This document shows, one piece after another, positions 6,830 to 15,042 of a DNA stretch of 64,000 bases. Source of the DNA: Geodermatophilus telluris (lineage in GTDB: Bacteria; Actinomycetota; Actinomycetes; Mycobacteriales; Geodermatophilaceae). A program made the position numbers and the translations under genes. Each line of letters starts with the position of its first letter. The first letter of the stretch is position 1. The notes under the pieces were generated by a model. The model saw only the letters and a program-made list of their open reading frames with translations. It was not told the origin of the DNA and made no database searches. The stretch lies in the NCBI RefSeq assembly GCF_900102745.1, contig NZ_FMZF01000001.1:868001-932000 (forward strand), given 5' to 3'.

Positions 6830-8539
6830 TCAGCCCCGGAGCAGCACGGCACGTGCCGCGGCCCGGCCCGCACGGGGGTCGTCGGCGGCGAGCGCGGCCG
6901 CGGCGGCCTCCTGGCACGCGGCCAGGTCGACCGTGGCCAGCCGGGCACCGACGCCGGCGACGGCCGGGGCGGCGCAGGACAGCGAGGTGACCCCCAGCCC
7001 GACGAGGACGCAGGCCAACAGCGGGTCGGCCGCGGCCTCGCCGCAGACGCCCACCGGCTTGCCCGCCCGGCGCCCCGCGGCCGCGGCGGTCTCCACCAGC
7101 GCGAGCAGCGCCGGCTGCCACGGGTCGGTGAGGTCGGCGAGGTCGGCCGAGAGCCGGTCGGCGGCCAGCGCGTACTGCGAGAGGTCGTTGGTGCCGATCG
7201 ACAGGAAGTCGACGTGCTGCAGGACGCGGTCGGCGAGCAGCGCAGCCGAGGGCACCTCGACCATGACGCCGGGCACCAGGCCCCGGGCGCGCACCCGGGC
7301 GGCGAAGTCGGCGGCCTCCGCCACGGTGGCCACCATCGGCGCCATCACCCACGGCGAGGCGCCGGTGCGCCGCGCGGCCTCGGCGACCGCGTCGAGCTGG
7401 CGGTCGAGCAGGCCGGGGTCGCGCCGGGCCACCCGCAGGCCGCGCACGCCCAGGGCGGGGTTGGCCTCCTCGGGCGGGGTGGCGAACTCCAGCGGCTTGT
7501 CCGAGCCGGCGTCGAGGGTGCGCAGGACGACGCGGCGGCCGGCCGCGGCCTCGAAGACGGCGGCGTAGCCGCGGGCCTGCTCCTCCACCGTCGGCTCGGC
7601 GGCGCGGCCGAGGAAGGCCAGCTCGGTGCGGAACAGCCCGACACCCTCGGCGTGCGCGGCGACCGCGAGGCGGGTGCCCTCGCCGTCCTGGACGTTGGCC
7701 AGGACGGGCAGCGGCACGCCGTCGCGCGTGGCGGCCGGGCCGGTGTAGCCGGCCAGCGCCGCGGCGGCCCGGCGCGCGGCCTCGAGCTGCCCGGCGGCCG
7801 CGTCCGGGTCCGGGTCGACCGTGACGGTGCCCTCCTCCGCGTCGAGCAGCACGGTGGCACCGGCGGGCACGGCGTCGAGACCCTCGACGGCGACGACCAG
7901 GGGCAGGTTGAGCTGGCGGGCGATGATCGCGGTGTGGCTGGTCGTGCCGCCCAGCCGGGTGGCCAGGCCGACGATCCGGGCGGGGTCCAGGCCCGCGGTG
8001 TCGGCGGGAGCCAGGTCGTCGGCCAGCAGCACCGAGGGCACCTCGGGCGCGGGCACCCCGGGCTCGCCCTGGCCGGTCAGCTCGGCGACGACCCGGTCGC
8101 GGACGTCGCGGACGTCGGTGACCCGCTCGGCCATGACCCCGCCGAGCGAGGTGAAGACCTCGACGAACTGCTGCGCGGCCTGGACGGTGGCCACGGCGGC
8201 GGGGACGCCGGCGGCGATCCGCTGCTCGACCGCGCCGAGCAGGCCGCGGTCGCGGGCCAGCCCGGCGGTCGCCGAGAGCACCTCGGCGGTCATGCCGGTC
8301 GCGGCCGCGGCGCGCTCGGCGAGCCGGCCGGCCACGGTCTCGGCGGCCGCGGCGAAGCGTGCCTTCTCCTCCGCGCGGGCGGCCTCCGGCAGCTCCTCGA
8401 ACGCCTCGGCCGGCAGCTGGACGGCGCCGGCGGGGCGCACCACCGGGCCGAGGACCACGCCGGGGACGACGGGGGTGCCGGTCAGCACGCCGGAGGCGGG
8501 GCGCTCGGCGGTGGGGGCGCTCGGGGTGGTGGTGGACAT
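6830..8539 (-). CDS. ptsI: PTS enzyme I (phosphoenolpyruvate-protein phosphotransferase)
   Basis: A 569-residue cytosolic enzyme that takes phosphate from PEP and passes it to HPr. The phospho-His motif is LGGTTSHTAIIARQLNLP, with His202 as the expected active residue. The N-terminal HPr-binding helical region spans about 45-160, and the C-terminal PEP-binding barrel includes TNDLSQYALAADR and the catalytic-Cys loop VGVCGEAAADP. The start is the ATG at 8539, where the protein begins MSTTTPSAPT with a disordered tail before the conserved GTPVVPGVVLGP. Open reading continues far upstream on this strand but only antisense to fruK and fruA, so it is not coding. It is divergent from the regulator-fruK-fruA-ptsH operon. 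Confidence 0.97.
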   Translation of the reverse strand: MSTTTPSAPTAERPASGVLTGTPVVPGVVLGPVVRPAGAVQLPAEAFEELPEAARAEEKARFAAAAETVAGRLAERAAAATGMTAEVLSATAGLARDRGLLGAVEQRIAAGVPAAVATVQAAQQFVEVFTSLGGVMAERVTDVRDVRDRVVAELTGQGEPGVPAPEVPSVLLADDLAPADTAGLDPARIVGLATRLGGTTSHTAIIARQLNLPLVVAVEGLDAVPAGATVLLDAEEGTVTVDPDPDAAAGQLEAARRAAAALAGYTGPAATRDGVPLPVLANVQDGEGTRLAVAAHAEGVGLFRTELAFLGRAAEPTVEEQARGYAAVFEAAAGRRVVLRTLDAGSDKPLEFATPPEEANPALGVRGLRVARRDPGLLDRQLDAVAEAARRTGASPWVMAPMVATVAEAADFAARVRARGLVPGVMVEVPSAALLADRVLQHVDFLSIGTNDLSQYALAADRLSADLADLTDPWQPALLALVETAAAAGRRAGKPVGVCGEAAADPLLACVLVGLGVTSLSCAAPAVAGVGARLATVDLAACQEAAAAALAADDPRAGRAAARAVLLRG

Positions 8540-8613
8540 GTGCACCTCATCGGGTCTGCAGGCGGTCAGGGCAGGACACCGTCGTCCGTCGGTGACCAGA
8601 CTCACGACTCGGT

Positions 8614-8627
8614 GTTGACTTGTCAAC
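8614..8627. promoter_or_regulatory. Inverted repeat with -35-like TTGACT/TTGACA on both strands
   Basis: GTTGACTTGTCAAC is a perfect 14-bp palindrome in the 190-bp ptsI-regulator gap. On the + strand TTGACT is followed after 17 nt by TAGAAC (8638-8643), a plausible promoter for the fru operon. On the - strand it presents TTGACA toward ptsI, though no good -10 follows at standard spacing. Confidence 0.5.
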
Positions 8628-8667
8628 GGATCCCACGTAGAACAACACAGACACAAGCCAAGACCCA

Positions 8668-8687
8668 CACATTCGGGCACGAATGTG
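8668..8687. promoter_or_regulatory. Candidate fructose regulator operator
   Basis: CACATTCGGGCACGAATGTG: perfect 8-bp arms around GGCA, placed 43 bp before the GTG of the DeoR-type regulator and 24 bp downstream of the TAGAAC -10 candidate. The position fits an autoregulatory operator that would block the fru operon until a sugar phosphate releases the repressor. Confidence 0.6.
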
Positions 8688-8729
8688 ATCCGGATCAGGC
8701 ACCCGGTGGAACGACGAGGAGGTGGGCCG

Positions 8730-9497
8730 GTGTACGCGGAGGAGCGCCAGCAGGCGATCGCCACGCTGGTCACCGAGCAGGGCCGGGTCGCGGTGACCGC
8801 CGTGGCCGAGCAGTTCGGGGTGACCACCGAGACCGTGCGCCGCGACCTCGCCGTCCTCGAGCGGTCCGGGGTGCTGCGCCGGGTGCACGGTGGAGCGGTC
8901 CCGGCCGCGGCGCTCACCCTGGTCGAGACGGCGCTGGCCGAGCGCAACGCCACCCGGGCGGAGGCCAAGCGCAAGATCGCCGCCGCGGCGGCCGACCTGC
9001 TGCCCGGTCCCGGCGGCAGCCTACTGCTCGACGGCGGCAGCACCACCGCGGCGCTGGCCGAGGTGCTGCCCGCCGACCGGAACCTGTTCGTGGCCACCAA
9101 CTCGGTGCCGATCTCCGCCCGGCTGGCCACCGCCGCCGGGCTGACGCTGCACGTCCTCGGCGGCCGGGTCCGGGGGCTCACCCAGTGCGCCGTCGGCGAG
9201 ACGCCGGTGCGGGCGCTGGCCGAGCTGCGCGTCGACGTCACCTTCCTGGGCGCCAACGGCATCACCCCCGGGCACGGGCTCACCACGCCCGACGAGGCCG
9301 AGGCCTCGGTCAAGCGGGCGATGGTGCGCGCCGGCCAGCGGGTCGCGGTCCTCGCCGACGGCAGCAAGCTCGGCCGCGAGCACCTGGTCCGCTTCGCCAC
9401 CCTCGACGAGGTCGACGTGGTGGTCACCGACAGCGGCGCGGACCCGGCGGTCGTCGCCCGGCTCGAGGACGGCGGCGTCGAGGTCGTGGTCGCGTGA
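8730..9497 (+). CDS. DeoR-family repressor of the fructose PTS operon
   Basis: A 255-residue regulator. Residues about 1-55 are a DeoR winged helix (VYAEERQQAIATLV, then TTETVRRDLAVLERSGVLRR). The C-terminal DeoRC sensor includes DGGSTTAALAEVL and LADGSKLGREHL, which bind sugar phosphates in this family. The GTG at 8730 is chosen because family members begin with YAEERQ and GAGGAGG lies 7 nt upstream. Its TGA overlaps the GTG of fruK. It is expected to sense fructose 1-phosphate and repress the operon through the palindromes upstream; the ligand is inferred from the neighbouring kinase and transporter. Confidence 0.92.
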   Translation: MYAEERQQAIATLVTEQGRVAVTAVAEQFGVTTETVRRDLAVLERSGVLRRVHGGAVPAAALTLVETALAERNATRAEAKRKIAAAAADLLPGPGGSLLLDGGSTTAALAEVLPADRNLFVATNSVPISARLATAAGLTLHVLGGRVRGLTQCAVGETPVRALAELRVDVTFLGANGITPGHGLTTPDEAEASVKRAMVRAGQRVAVLADGSKLGREHLVRFATLDEVDVVVTDSGADPAVVARLEDGGVEVVVA

Positions 9498-10531
9498 GCC
9501 GCGGCCGCGTCGTCACGCTGACGGCCAACCCCAGCCTCGACCGCACCCTCGTCCTGCCCGGCGAGCTCGCCCGGGGCGGGGTCGTGCGGCTGGGCACCAG
9601 CTCCACCGAGCCCGGCGGCAAGGGCGTCAACGTGGCCCGCGTGCTGGCCGCCGCCGGTACCGACGTCACCGCCGTCGTCCCCGCCGAGGACGCCGACCCG
9701 CTGGTCACCGCGCTGCGGGCCCTGCGCCTGCCGCTGGTCACCGTGGGCACCGGCGCCCCGGTGCGCACCAACTACACGCTCACCGAGCCCGACGGCACGA
9801 CCACCAAGCTCAACGAGCCGGGCACCCCCCTGGACGCCGGCACCCGGGCCGCGCTGACCACCGCGCTGGCCGCGGCCGCCGAGGGTGCTGCGTGGGTGGT
9901 CCTCTCGGGCTCGCTGCCGCCGGGCACCCCGGCCGACTGGTACGCCGACCTGGTCCGCGCGGTGCGCGGCTCCGGTGCGCGGGTCGCCGTCGACACCTCC
10001 GAGGCACCGCTGCTGGCCCTGCTCGCCGCCGGCCCCGACGCCGCGCCGGACCTGGTCAAGCCCAACGCCGAGGAGCTGGCCCAGGTGGCCGGCACCACCG
10101 AGGCCGCGCTGCTCGCCGACCCCGCCGCCCTCTCGGCCGCGGTGCGCGGCCTGCACGACGGCGGCATCGCCGAGGTGCTGCTCACCCTCGGCGGCGACGG
10201 CGCCACGCTCTCCACCGCCGACGGCGAGGTGTGGTCGGCCCGGCCGCCGCGGACCACCGTCCGCAGCACGGTCGGCGCCGGCGACTCCAGCCTGGCCGGG
10301 CACGTGCTCGCCGACCTCGCCGGCGCCCCGGCCGCCGAGCGGCTGCGCCGCGCGGTCGCCACCGGCGCGGCCGCCGCCGCACTGCCCGGTTCCGCCCTCC
10401 CCACGCCCGACCAGGTCGACCTGGCCGGCGTCTCCGCACAGCCCGGCCTGCCCGGGTCCGTCCCGCCCGCACCACCCGCAGCACCGCCCGCACAGCAGCC
10501 CGTCCCGGCCGCCGGCCGGGACGTCCCCTGA
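9494..10531 (+). CDS. fruK: 1-phosphofructokinase
   Basis: A 345-residue PfkB/ribokinase-family enzyme that makes fructose 1,6-bisphosphate from fructose 1-phosphate and ATP. Visible signatures are LTANPSLDRTL at the N-terminus, the substrate loop GGKGVNVARVLAAAG, and near the C-terminus VRSTVGAGDSSLAGH carrying the catalytic Asp. The start is GTG at 9494, overlapping the regulator stop by 4 nt (GTGA), so translation is probably coupled. The last about 35 residues form a Pro/Ala-rich tail not needed for the fold. It is followed 18 bp later by the fructose permease. Confidence 0.95.
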   Translation: MSRGRVVTLTANPSLDRTLVLPGELARGGVVRLGTSSTEPGGKGVNVARVLAAAGTDVTAVVPAEDADPLVTALRALRLPLVTVGTGAPVRTNYTLTEPDGTTTKLNEPGTPLDAGTRAALTTALAAAAEGAAWVVLSGSLPPGTPADWYADLVRAVRGSGARVAVDTSEAPLLALLAAGPDAAPDLVKPNAEELAQVAGTTEAALLADPAALSAAVRGLHDGGIAEVLLTLGGDGATLSTADGEVWSARPPRTTVRSTVGAGDSSLAGHVLADLAGAPAAERLRRAVATGAAAAALPGSALPTPDQVDLAGVSAQPGLPGSVPPAPPAAPPAQQPVPAAGRDVP

Positions 10532-10549
10532 CGCCCCGGAAGGTCCGTC

Positions 10550-12682
10550 ATGTCCGCACTCATCACCCCCGAGCTGGTCGTCCTCGACAGCGACCTCGGC
10601 TCCGACAAGGCCACGGTGGTCCGCCGGCTGGCCGGCCTGGTGGCCGACGCCGGCCGGGCGACGGGCGCCGAGGCGCTCGCCGGGGACGCGCTGGCCCGCG
10701 AGGCCCAGGCGGCCACCGGGCTGCCCGGCGGCATCGCCATCCCGCACTGCCGATCGGCGGCCGTGACGCAGGCGTCGCTGGCCTTCGCCCGCCTGCGCCC
10801 GGGCGTGGACTTCGGTGCCGCCGACGGCCCGGCCGACCTGGTCTTCCTCATCGCCGCGCCCGCGGCCGGCGACGCCGACCACCTCACGCTGCTGTCCGCG
10901 CTGGCGCGGGCCCTGGTGCGGCCGGACTTCGTGGCCGCCCTGCGGGCCGCCGCCACCCCGGCCGACGTGGTCGCCCTGGTCGAGGAGGTCGTCTCCCCGC
11001 AGCCGGCGACCGGCGCGAGCGCGGCCACCTCGGTCCCCGCACCGGCCACCTCGCCGGCCGCCGCGGACCCGGCGTCCACCGACCGGACGTCGGCCCGCCG
11101 CCGGATCGTCGCGGTCAGCGCCTGCCCGACCGGCATCGCGCACACCTACATGGCCGCGGACAAGCTCACCGCGGCCGCCCAGGACGCCGGGGTCGACCTC
11201 GTCGTCGAGACCCAGGGCTCCTCGGGCTCCACGCCGCTGGACCCCTCGGTCATCCGGGCCGCCGACGCGGTGATCTTCGCCGTCGACGTGGGCGTCCGCG
11301 ACCGCGACCGGTTCGCCGGCAAGCCCGTCGTCCAGTCGGGCACCAAGCGGGCCATCAACGAGCCCGACGTCATGATCCGCGAGGCGCTGGCCGCCGCCGA
11401 CGACCCGAACGCCCGCCGGGTGCCCGGCTCGGGTGCGGCCGGGGAGCCCGCTGCCGCCGCGGCCGGCCGCCCGTCCACCGCCGCGGAGATCCGCCGCTGG
11501 CTGCTCACCGGCGTGAGCTACATGATCCCGTTCGTCGCGGCGGGCGGTCTGCTCATCGCGCTGGGCTTCCTCTTCGGCGGCTACCAGATCGTCAGCAGCA
11601 ACCCCGACGTCGAGGGGCAGAACTACGCGCTGAGCTGGGTGCTGAACAACTCGTTCTTCGACCTGCCGAGCGCCTCCGGCGTCGAGGGCCTCAACGACGG
11701 CTTCTGGGGCTACCTGGGCGCGGTCTGCACCGTGCTCGGCCAGGCGGCCTTCGGGTTCCTCGTGCCCGCGCTGGCCGGCTACATCGCCTACGCGATCGCC
11801 GACCGCCCGGGCATCGCACCCGGCTTCGTCATCGGCGCGGTCTCGGTCAGCGTCGGCGCCGGCTTCCTCGGCGGTCTGGTGGGCGGCATCCTGGCCGGCC
11901 TGGTGGCCCGGTGGATCGCCTCGTGGAAGCTGCCCGCCGGCGTCCGCGGGCTGCAGCCGGTCGTGATCATCCCGCTGCTGGCCACGCTGATCTCCAGCGG
12001 GATCATGGTCGCGGTGCTGGGCCGCCCGCTGGCCGCCGCGCTCGAGGGCCTGGGCAACTGGCTCAACGGCCTCAGCGGCACCTCGGCGGTCCTGCTCGGG
12101 ATCATCCTCGGCCTGATGATGTGCTTCGACCTCGGCGGCCCGATCAACAAGGCGGCCTACCTGTTCGCCACCGCCGGCCTGGCCTCGCAGACCAGCGGCT
12201 CCCTGGTGATCATGGCCACCGTCATGGCGGCCGGCATGGTCCCGCCGCTGGCGATGGCGCTGTCCACCGCGATCCGGCCGAAGCTCTACACCCCGGCCGA
12301 GCGGGACAACGGCAAGGCCGCCTGGCTGCTGGGCCTCTCCTTCATCTCCGAGGGCGCCATCCCGTTCGCCGCGGCCGACCCGCTGCGGGTCATCCCGTCG
12401 ATGATGCTCGGCGGCGCGACCACCGGCGCGATCGTGGCGGCCAGCGGCGTCGAGCTGCGGGCGCCCCACGGCGGCATCTTCGTGTTCTTCGCGATGAACA
12501 ACGTGGTGGTCTTCGTCCTGGCCCTGGTCGCCGGCATGGTGGTCGGCGGCCTGGCGGTCACCATCGCCAAGAGCATCGGCCGCACCAAGGCCGAGGAGGC
12601 CGTCCCGGAGGACGCCGTCGACCTGGCCCACGCCCACACCGCCACCCCGGCGTCCGGGGTCAGCGCGCCCGCTCGCGCCTGA
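10550..12682 (+). CDS. fruA: Fructose-specific PTS permease, IIABC fusion
   Basis: A 710-residue membrane permease that imports fructose and phosphorylates it to fructose 1-phosphate. Domain order is IIA (about 1-150; phospho-His66 in GGIAIPHCRS), an Ala/Pro linker, IIB (about 180-285; phospho-Cys192 in VSACPTGIAHTYMAADKL), and IIC from about residue 320 with about nine hydrophobic segments, including the substrate-site stretch SFISEGAIPFAAADPLRVIP. The phosphate path is PEP, enzyme I, HPr, His66, Cys192, sugar, and every upstream component is encoded in this locus. ATG start. A short charged tail ends the protein. Confidence 0.96.
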   Translation: MSALITPELVVLDSDLGSDKATVVRRLAGLVADAGRATGAEALAGDALAREAQAATGLPGGIAIPHCRSAAVTQASLAFARLRPGVDFGAADGPADLVFLIAAPAAGDADHLTLLSALARALVRPDFVAALRAAATPADVVALVEEVVSPQPATGASAATSVPAPATSPAAADPASTDRTSARRRIVAVSACPTGIAHTYMAADKLTAAAQDAGVDLVVETQGSSGSTPLDPSVIRAADAVIFAVDVGVRDRDRFAGKPVVQSGTKRAINEPDVMIREALAAADDPNARRVPGSGAAGEPAAAAAGRPSTAAEIRRWLLTGVSYMIPFVAAGGLLIALGFLFGGYQIVSSNPDVEGQNYALSWVLNNSFFDLPSASGVEGLNDGFWGYLGAVCTVLGQAAFGFLVPALAGYIAYAIADRPGIAPGFVIGAVSVSVGAGFLGGLVGGILAGLVARWIASWKLPAGVRGLQPVVIIPLLATLISSGIMVAVLGRPLAAALEGLGNWLNGLSGTSAVLLGIILGLMMCFDLGGPINKAAYLFATAGLASQTSGSLVIMATVMAAGMVPPLAMALSTAIRPKLYTPAERDNGKAAWLLGLSFISEGAIPFAAADPLRVIPSMMLGGATTGAIVAASGVELRAPHGGIFVFFAMNNVVVFVLALVAGMVVGGLAVTIAKSIGRTKAEEAVPEDAVDLAHAHTATPASGVSAPARA

Positions 12683-12738
12683 CCGGGCAGGCTGTCCCCC
12701 AGCACCGGAACCCACCCCACCAGAAGCGAGGACGACTG

Positions 12739-12999
12739 ATGCCCAGCCAGACCGTCACCGTCGGCTCCCGGGTCGGCCTGCACGCCCGCCCCGCCGCGCT
12801 CATCGCCGAGGCGGTGGGCAAGGCCGGCGTCCCGGTCACCCTGGCCACCCCCGGCGGTGCGCCGGTCGACGCCGGGTCGCCGCTGATGATCATGACCCTG
12901 GGGGCCCAGAAGGGCACCGAGGTGACCGTCACCAGCGACGACCAGTCCGTCGTCGACCAGATCGCCGGCCTGGTCGCCCAGGACCTGGACGCCGAATAA
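12739..12999 (+). CDS. ptsH: Phosphocarrier protein HPr
   Basis: An 86-residue HPr that carries phosphate from enzyme I to IIA. The active residue is His15 in VGLHARPAALI. The region around residue 46 reads DAGSPLMIMTLGAQKG; it has a Ser in the place where Gram-positive HPr is regulated by HPr kinase, but no such kinase lies in this window. The ATG has GCGAGGA upstream. It is the last gene of the regulator-fruK-fruA-ptsH operon, 56 bp after fruA, and ends with TAA, rare in this DNA. Confidence 0.96.
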   Translation: MPSQTVTVGSRVGLHARPAALIAEAVGKAGVPVTLATPGGAPVDAGSPLMIMTLGAQKGTEVTVTSDDQSVVDQIAGLVAQDLDAE

Positions 13000-13060
13000 A
13001 GGACCACCCTTCCCCCCACGCTTCGCAGGCTCAGCGCGGGACCCTGAAGGGCGGCCGTTC
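13000..13060 (+). repeat. Hairpin repeat, family A copy 2
   Basis: Starts at the base after the ptsH stop, oriented with the gene. It has GGACC, CCCCCCAC, TTCGCAGGCTCAGCGCGGGACCC, and an outer stem CACCCTTC pairing with GAAGGGCG. See the family description under the finding at 338. Confidence 0.75.
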
Positions 13061-13062
13061 CA

Positions 13063-13119
13063 GCAACGACGACGGCGCCCGTCCCCTCGGCCGGAGGGGG
13101 CGGGCGCCGTCGTCGTTGC
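13063..13119. terminator. Strong bidirectional terminator hairpin
   Basis: Perfect 19-bp arms, GCAACGACGACGGCGCCCG (13063-13081) and its complement at 13101-13119; the loop itself contains CCCCTC/GAGGGG. It lies between the convergent ptsH and SRPBCC genes. There is no U-tract, which is usual for actinobacterial terminators. Confidence 0.85.
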
Positions 13120-13130
13120 GGGATCGGCTC

Positions 13131-13182
13131 CCTCGCAGGGGCCCGGCCCGAGCTCGCGAGGGACGGGGGCGAGGGGGTCCTG
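13131..13182 (-). repeat. Hairpin repeat, family A copy 3
   Basis: On the minus strand it starts directly after the TAG of the SRPBCC gene: CAGGACCCCCTCGC, then a core with CCCTCGCGAGCTCGGGCCGGGCCC, then GCGAGGG. The outer stem pairs as CCCTCGC/GCGAGGG, so copies 2 and 3 flank the terminator between two convergent genes. Confidence 0.7.
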
Positions 13183-13647
13183 CTACTGGTCGGGGCGGGA
13201 GACGTCGCCGCGCCAGGCACCGGTCTCGCTGCCGCGGCTCTCGATGAACTCCTTGAACCGCTTGGCGTCGGCCTTGACCTGACGGTCGTCGAAGCCGAGC
13301 GCGGCGCCGGCCTTCTCGACGATCCCGGTGGGCTCCCAGTCGATCTGGATCATCACCCGGGTCTTGGTGTCGTCGAGGCGGTGGAAGGTCACCACGCCGG
13401 CGTGCTTGGCACCGCCGCTCGTGCTGGTCCAGGCCACCCGCTCCTCGGGGTGCTGCTCGGTGATCTCGGCGTCGAACTCGCGCGTGACGCCGTCGATGTT
13501 GGTGACCCAGTGGGTGCGCGTGTCGTCGAGCTGGGTGATCCGCTCGACACCACCCATGAACTGGGGGAAGGACTCGAACTGGGTCCACTGGTCGTAGGCG
13601 ACCCGGATGGGGACGTCGACGTCGACGGACTCCTGCACGCTGGCCAC
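13183..13647 (-). CDS. SRPBCC-family protein (polyketide cyclase/dehydrase type)
   Basis: A 154-residue protein of the START-like SRPBCC fold. The N-terminus VASVQESVDVDVPIRVAYDQWTQFESFPQFM and the later EERVAWTSTSGG are typical of the cyclase/dehydrase group often annotated as a coenzyme Q-binding or cyclase protein; the real ligand is generally unknown. The GTG at 13647 is preferred because GAGGAG lies just upstream. It is divergent from a flavin monooxygenase, 174 bp away, but a shared pathway is only a guess. The gene ends at TAG inside a terminator/repeat zone. Confidence 0.85.
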   Translation of the reverse strand: MASVQESVDVDVPIRVAYDQWTQFESFPQFMGGVERITQLDDTRTHWVTNIDGVTREFDAEITEQHPEERVAWTSTSGGAKHAGVVTFHRLDDTKTRVMIQIDWEPTGIVEKAGAALGFDDRQVKADAKRFKEFIESRGSETGAWRGDVSRPDQ

Positions 13648-13821
13648 GGGACTCGCTCCTCTGGCTCGGGTTCTCGTTGCGGTCACGGTCGCCCTACCCC
13701 CGCCCGCAGGCGTGGACACGTGGGATCCGCGCAGGCCGGCACGCCGTCCGCGCCGCCACGGACGCCTGCGGACCGGCACACTCCCGGCTGTCGGAGCACC
13801 TCGCGCGGGAGCGGAGGACGG

Positions 13822-15021
13822 GTGACCGGAGAACGCACGGCGACGGTGGTCGGCGGGGGCATCGCCGGCCTGGCTGCCGCGGCCGCGCTCGTCCGGACCG
13901 GCTGGCAGGTGACCGTCCTGGAACGGGCCCCCGAGTTCGGTGAGGTGGGGGCCGGTCTGGCGGTCACCCGCAACGGCATGGCCGCGCTGGACGCCCTGGA
14001 CGTCGGCGACCGGGTCCGCGCGGCCGGGTGCGCCACGTCCACCGCCGGCACGCAGGACCGGCACGGGCGCTGGCTGCTGCGCGTCCCGGCCCCCGGGGAC
14101 GAGCCCGACCCGGTCAACCGCCTGTGGGGCGTGCACCGGCAGCATCTGCACGCCGCACTGCTGGGCGCCGCCGGGGACGCCGACCTGGTCACCGGTGCCG
14201 CCGTCGTCCGGGTGGTCCCCGGGGACCCCGGCGGGGAGCCGGCGTCGGTCACCTGGCGGTCCGGCGGCGCCGAGCACACGCGGACGTCGGACCTGCTCGT
14301 GGCCGCGGACGGGATCCGCAGCGCCGTGCGGGCGCAGCTGTTCCCCCGCGCCCGGCTGCGCTACAGCGGGTGGAGCAGCTGGCGGGCGGTGGTCGACGTC
14401 GCCGGCACCGCGGGCGACCGGTTCGTCGCGGTCTGGGGACCGCAGGCCGAGTTCGGCACCGTGCCCATCGGCGCCACGCAGGTCTACTGGTACGGCTACA
14501 CCCGCTCCCCCGAGGGCGTCCGGCACGACGACGAGCACGCCGCGGCCGTCGCGCGGTTCGCCGACTGGGCGCCGCGCGTGCGCGCCACCGTGGCCGGCAC
14601 CCCGCCCGGGCGGCTGGTCCGCCACGACGTCCACCACCTGCAGGACGGGCCGGACTCCTACGTGCGCGGGCGGAGCGTCCTGGTCGGCGACGCGGCGCAC
14701 GCGATGCTCCCGACCATGGGACAGGGCGCCAACACCTCGCTCGAGGACGGCGTGAGCGTGGGTCGCCTGGTGGCCGCGCCGGTCGCCGCGGGCACGCCGC
14801 TGGCCGACGCGCTCGCCGCCTACGACGCCGCCCGCCGTCCGCGCTGCCGCCGGATCGCCCGGGAGTCGCGGGTGACGGCGCGCATCGGCGCCCACCTGCC
14901 CGGCGGCTGGCCCCAGCTGGCGCGCAACGCCGTCCTCCGGCGGCTGCCGGCGGCCCTGCTCGTGGACGCCGGTGCGCGCGTCGTGCGCTGGACACCGCCG
15001 GCGGCCGTGCCCGGCGGCTGA
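13822..15021 (+). CDS. FAD-dependent monooxygenase (salicylate-hydroxylase-like)
   Basis: A 399-residue class A flavoprotein monooxygenase. The Rossmann motif TVVGGGIAGLAAAAALV binds ADP of FAD; DGIRSAVRAQL corresponds to the DG motif, and GDAAHAMLPTMGQGANTSLEDG is the GD motif that contacts FAD and NAD(P)H. Family members hydroxylate aromatic acids or isoprenoid/polyketide substrates; nothing here fixes the substrate. The GTG at 13822 follows GGAGG and starts the protein just before the FAD motif. It converges on the E2 gene, with 21 bp between. Confidence 0.88.
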   Translation: MTGERTATVVGGGIAGLAAAAALVRTGWQVTVLERAPEFGEVGAGLAVTRNGMAALDALDVGDRVRAAGCATSTAGTQDRHGRWLLRVPAPGDEPDPVNRLWGVHRQHLHAALLGAAGDADLVTGAAVVRVVPGDPGGEPASVTWRSGGAEHTRTSDLLVAADGIRSAVRAQLFPRARLRYSGWSSWRAVVDVAGTAGDRFVAVWGPQAEFGTVPIGATQVYWYGYTRSPEGVRHDDEHAAAVARFADWAPRVRATVAGTPPGRLVRHDVHHLQDGPDSYVRGRSVLVGDAAHAMLPTMGQGANTSLEDGVSVGRLVAAPVAAGTPLADALAAYDAARRPRCRRIARESRVTARIGAHLPGGWPQLARNAVLRRLPAALLVDAGARVVRWTPPAAVPGG

Positions 15022-15042
15022 CCGGGCACGGCGCCGGGCGGG

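Noticed and set aside
8540-12715. Very long minus-strand open reading frame continuing upstream of ptsI, antisense to the regulator, fruK and fruA
   Set aside because: Its composition (Gly/Arg/Gln/Ala-rich, no domains) is that of an antisense shadow in high-GC DNA; the sense genes are well-known enzymes, and ptsI has a clear start at 8539.
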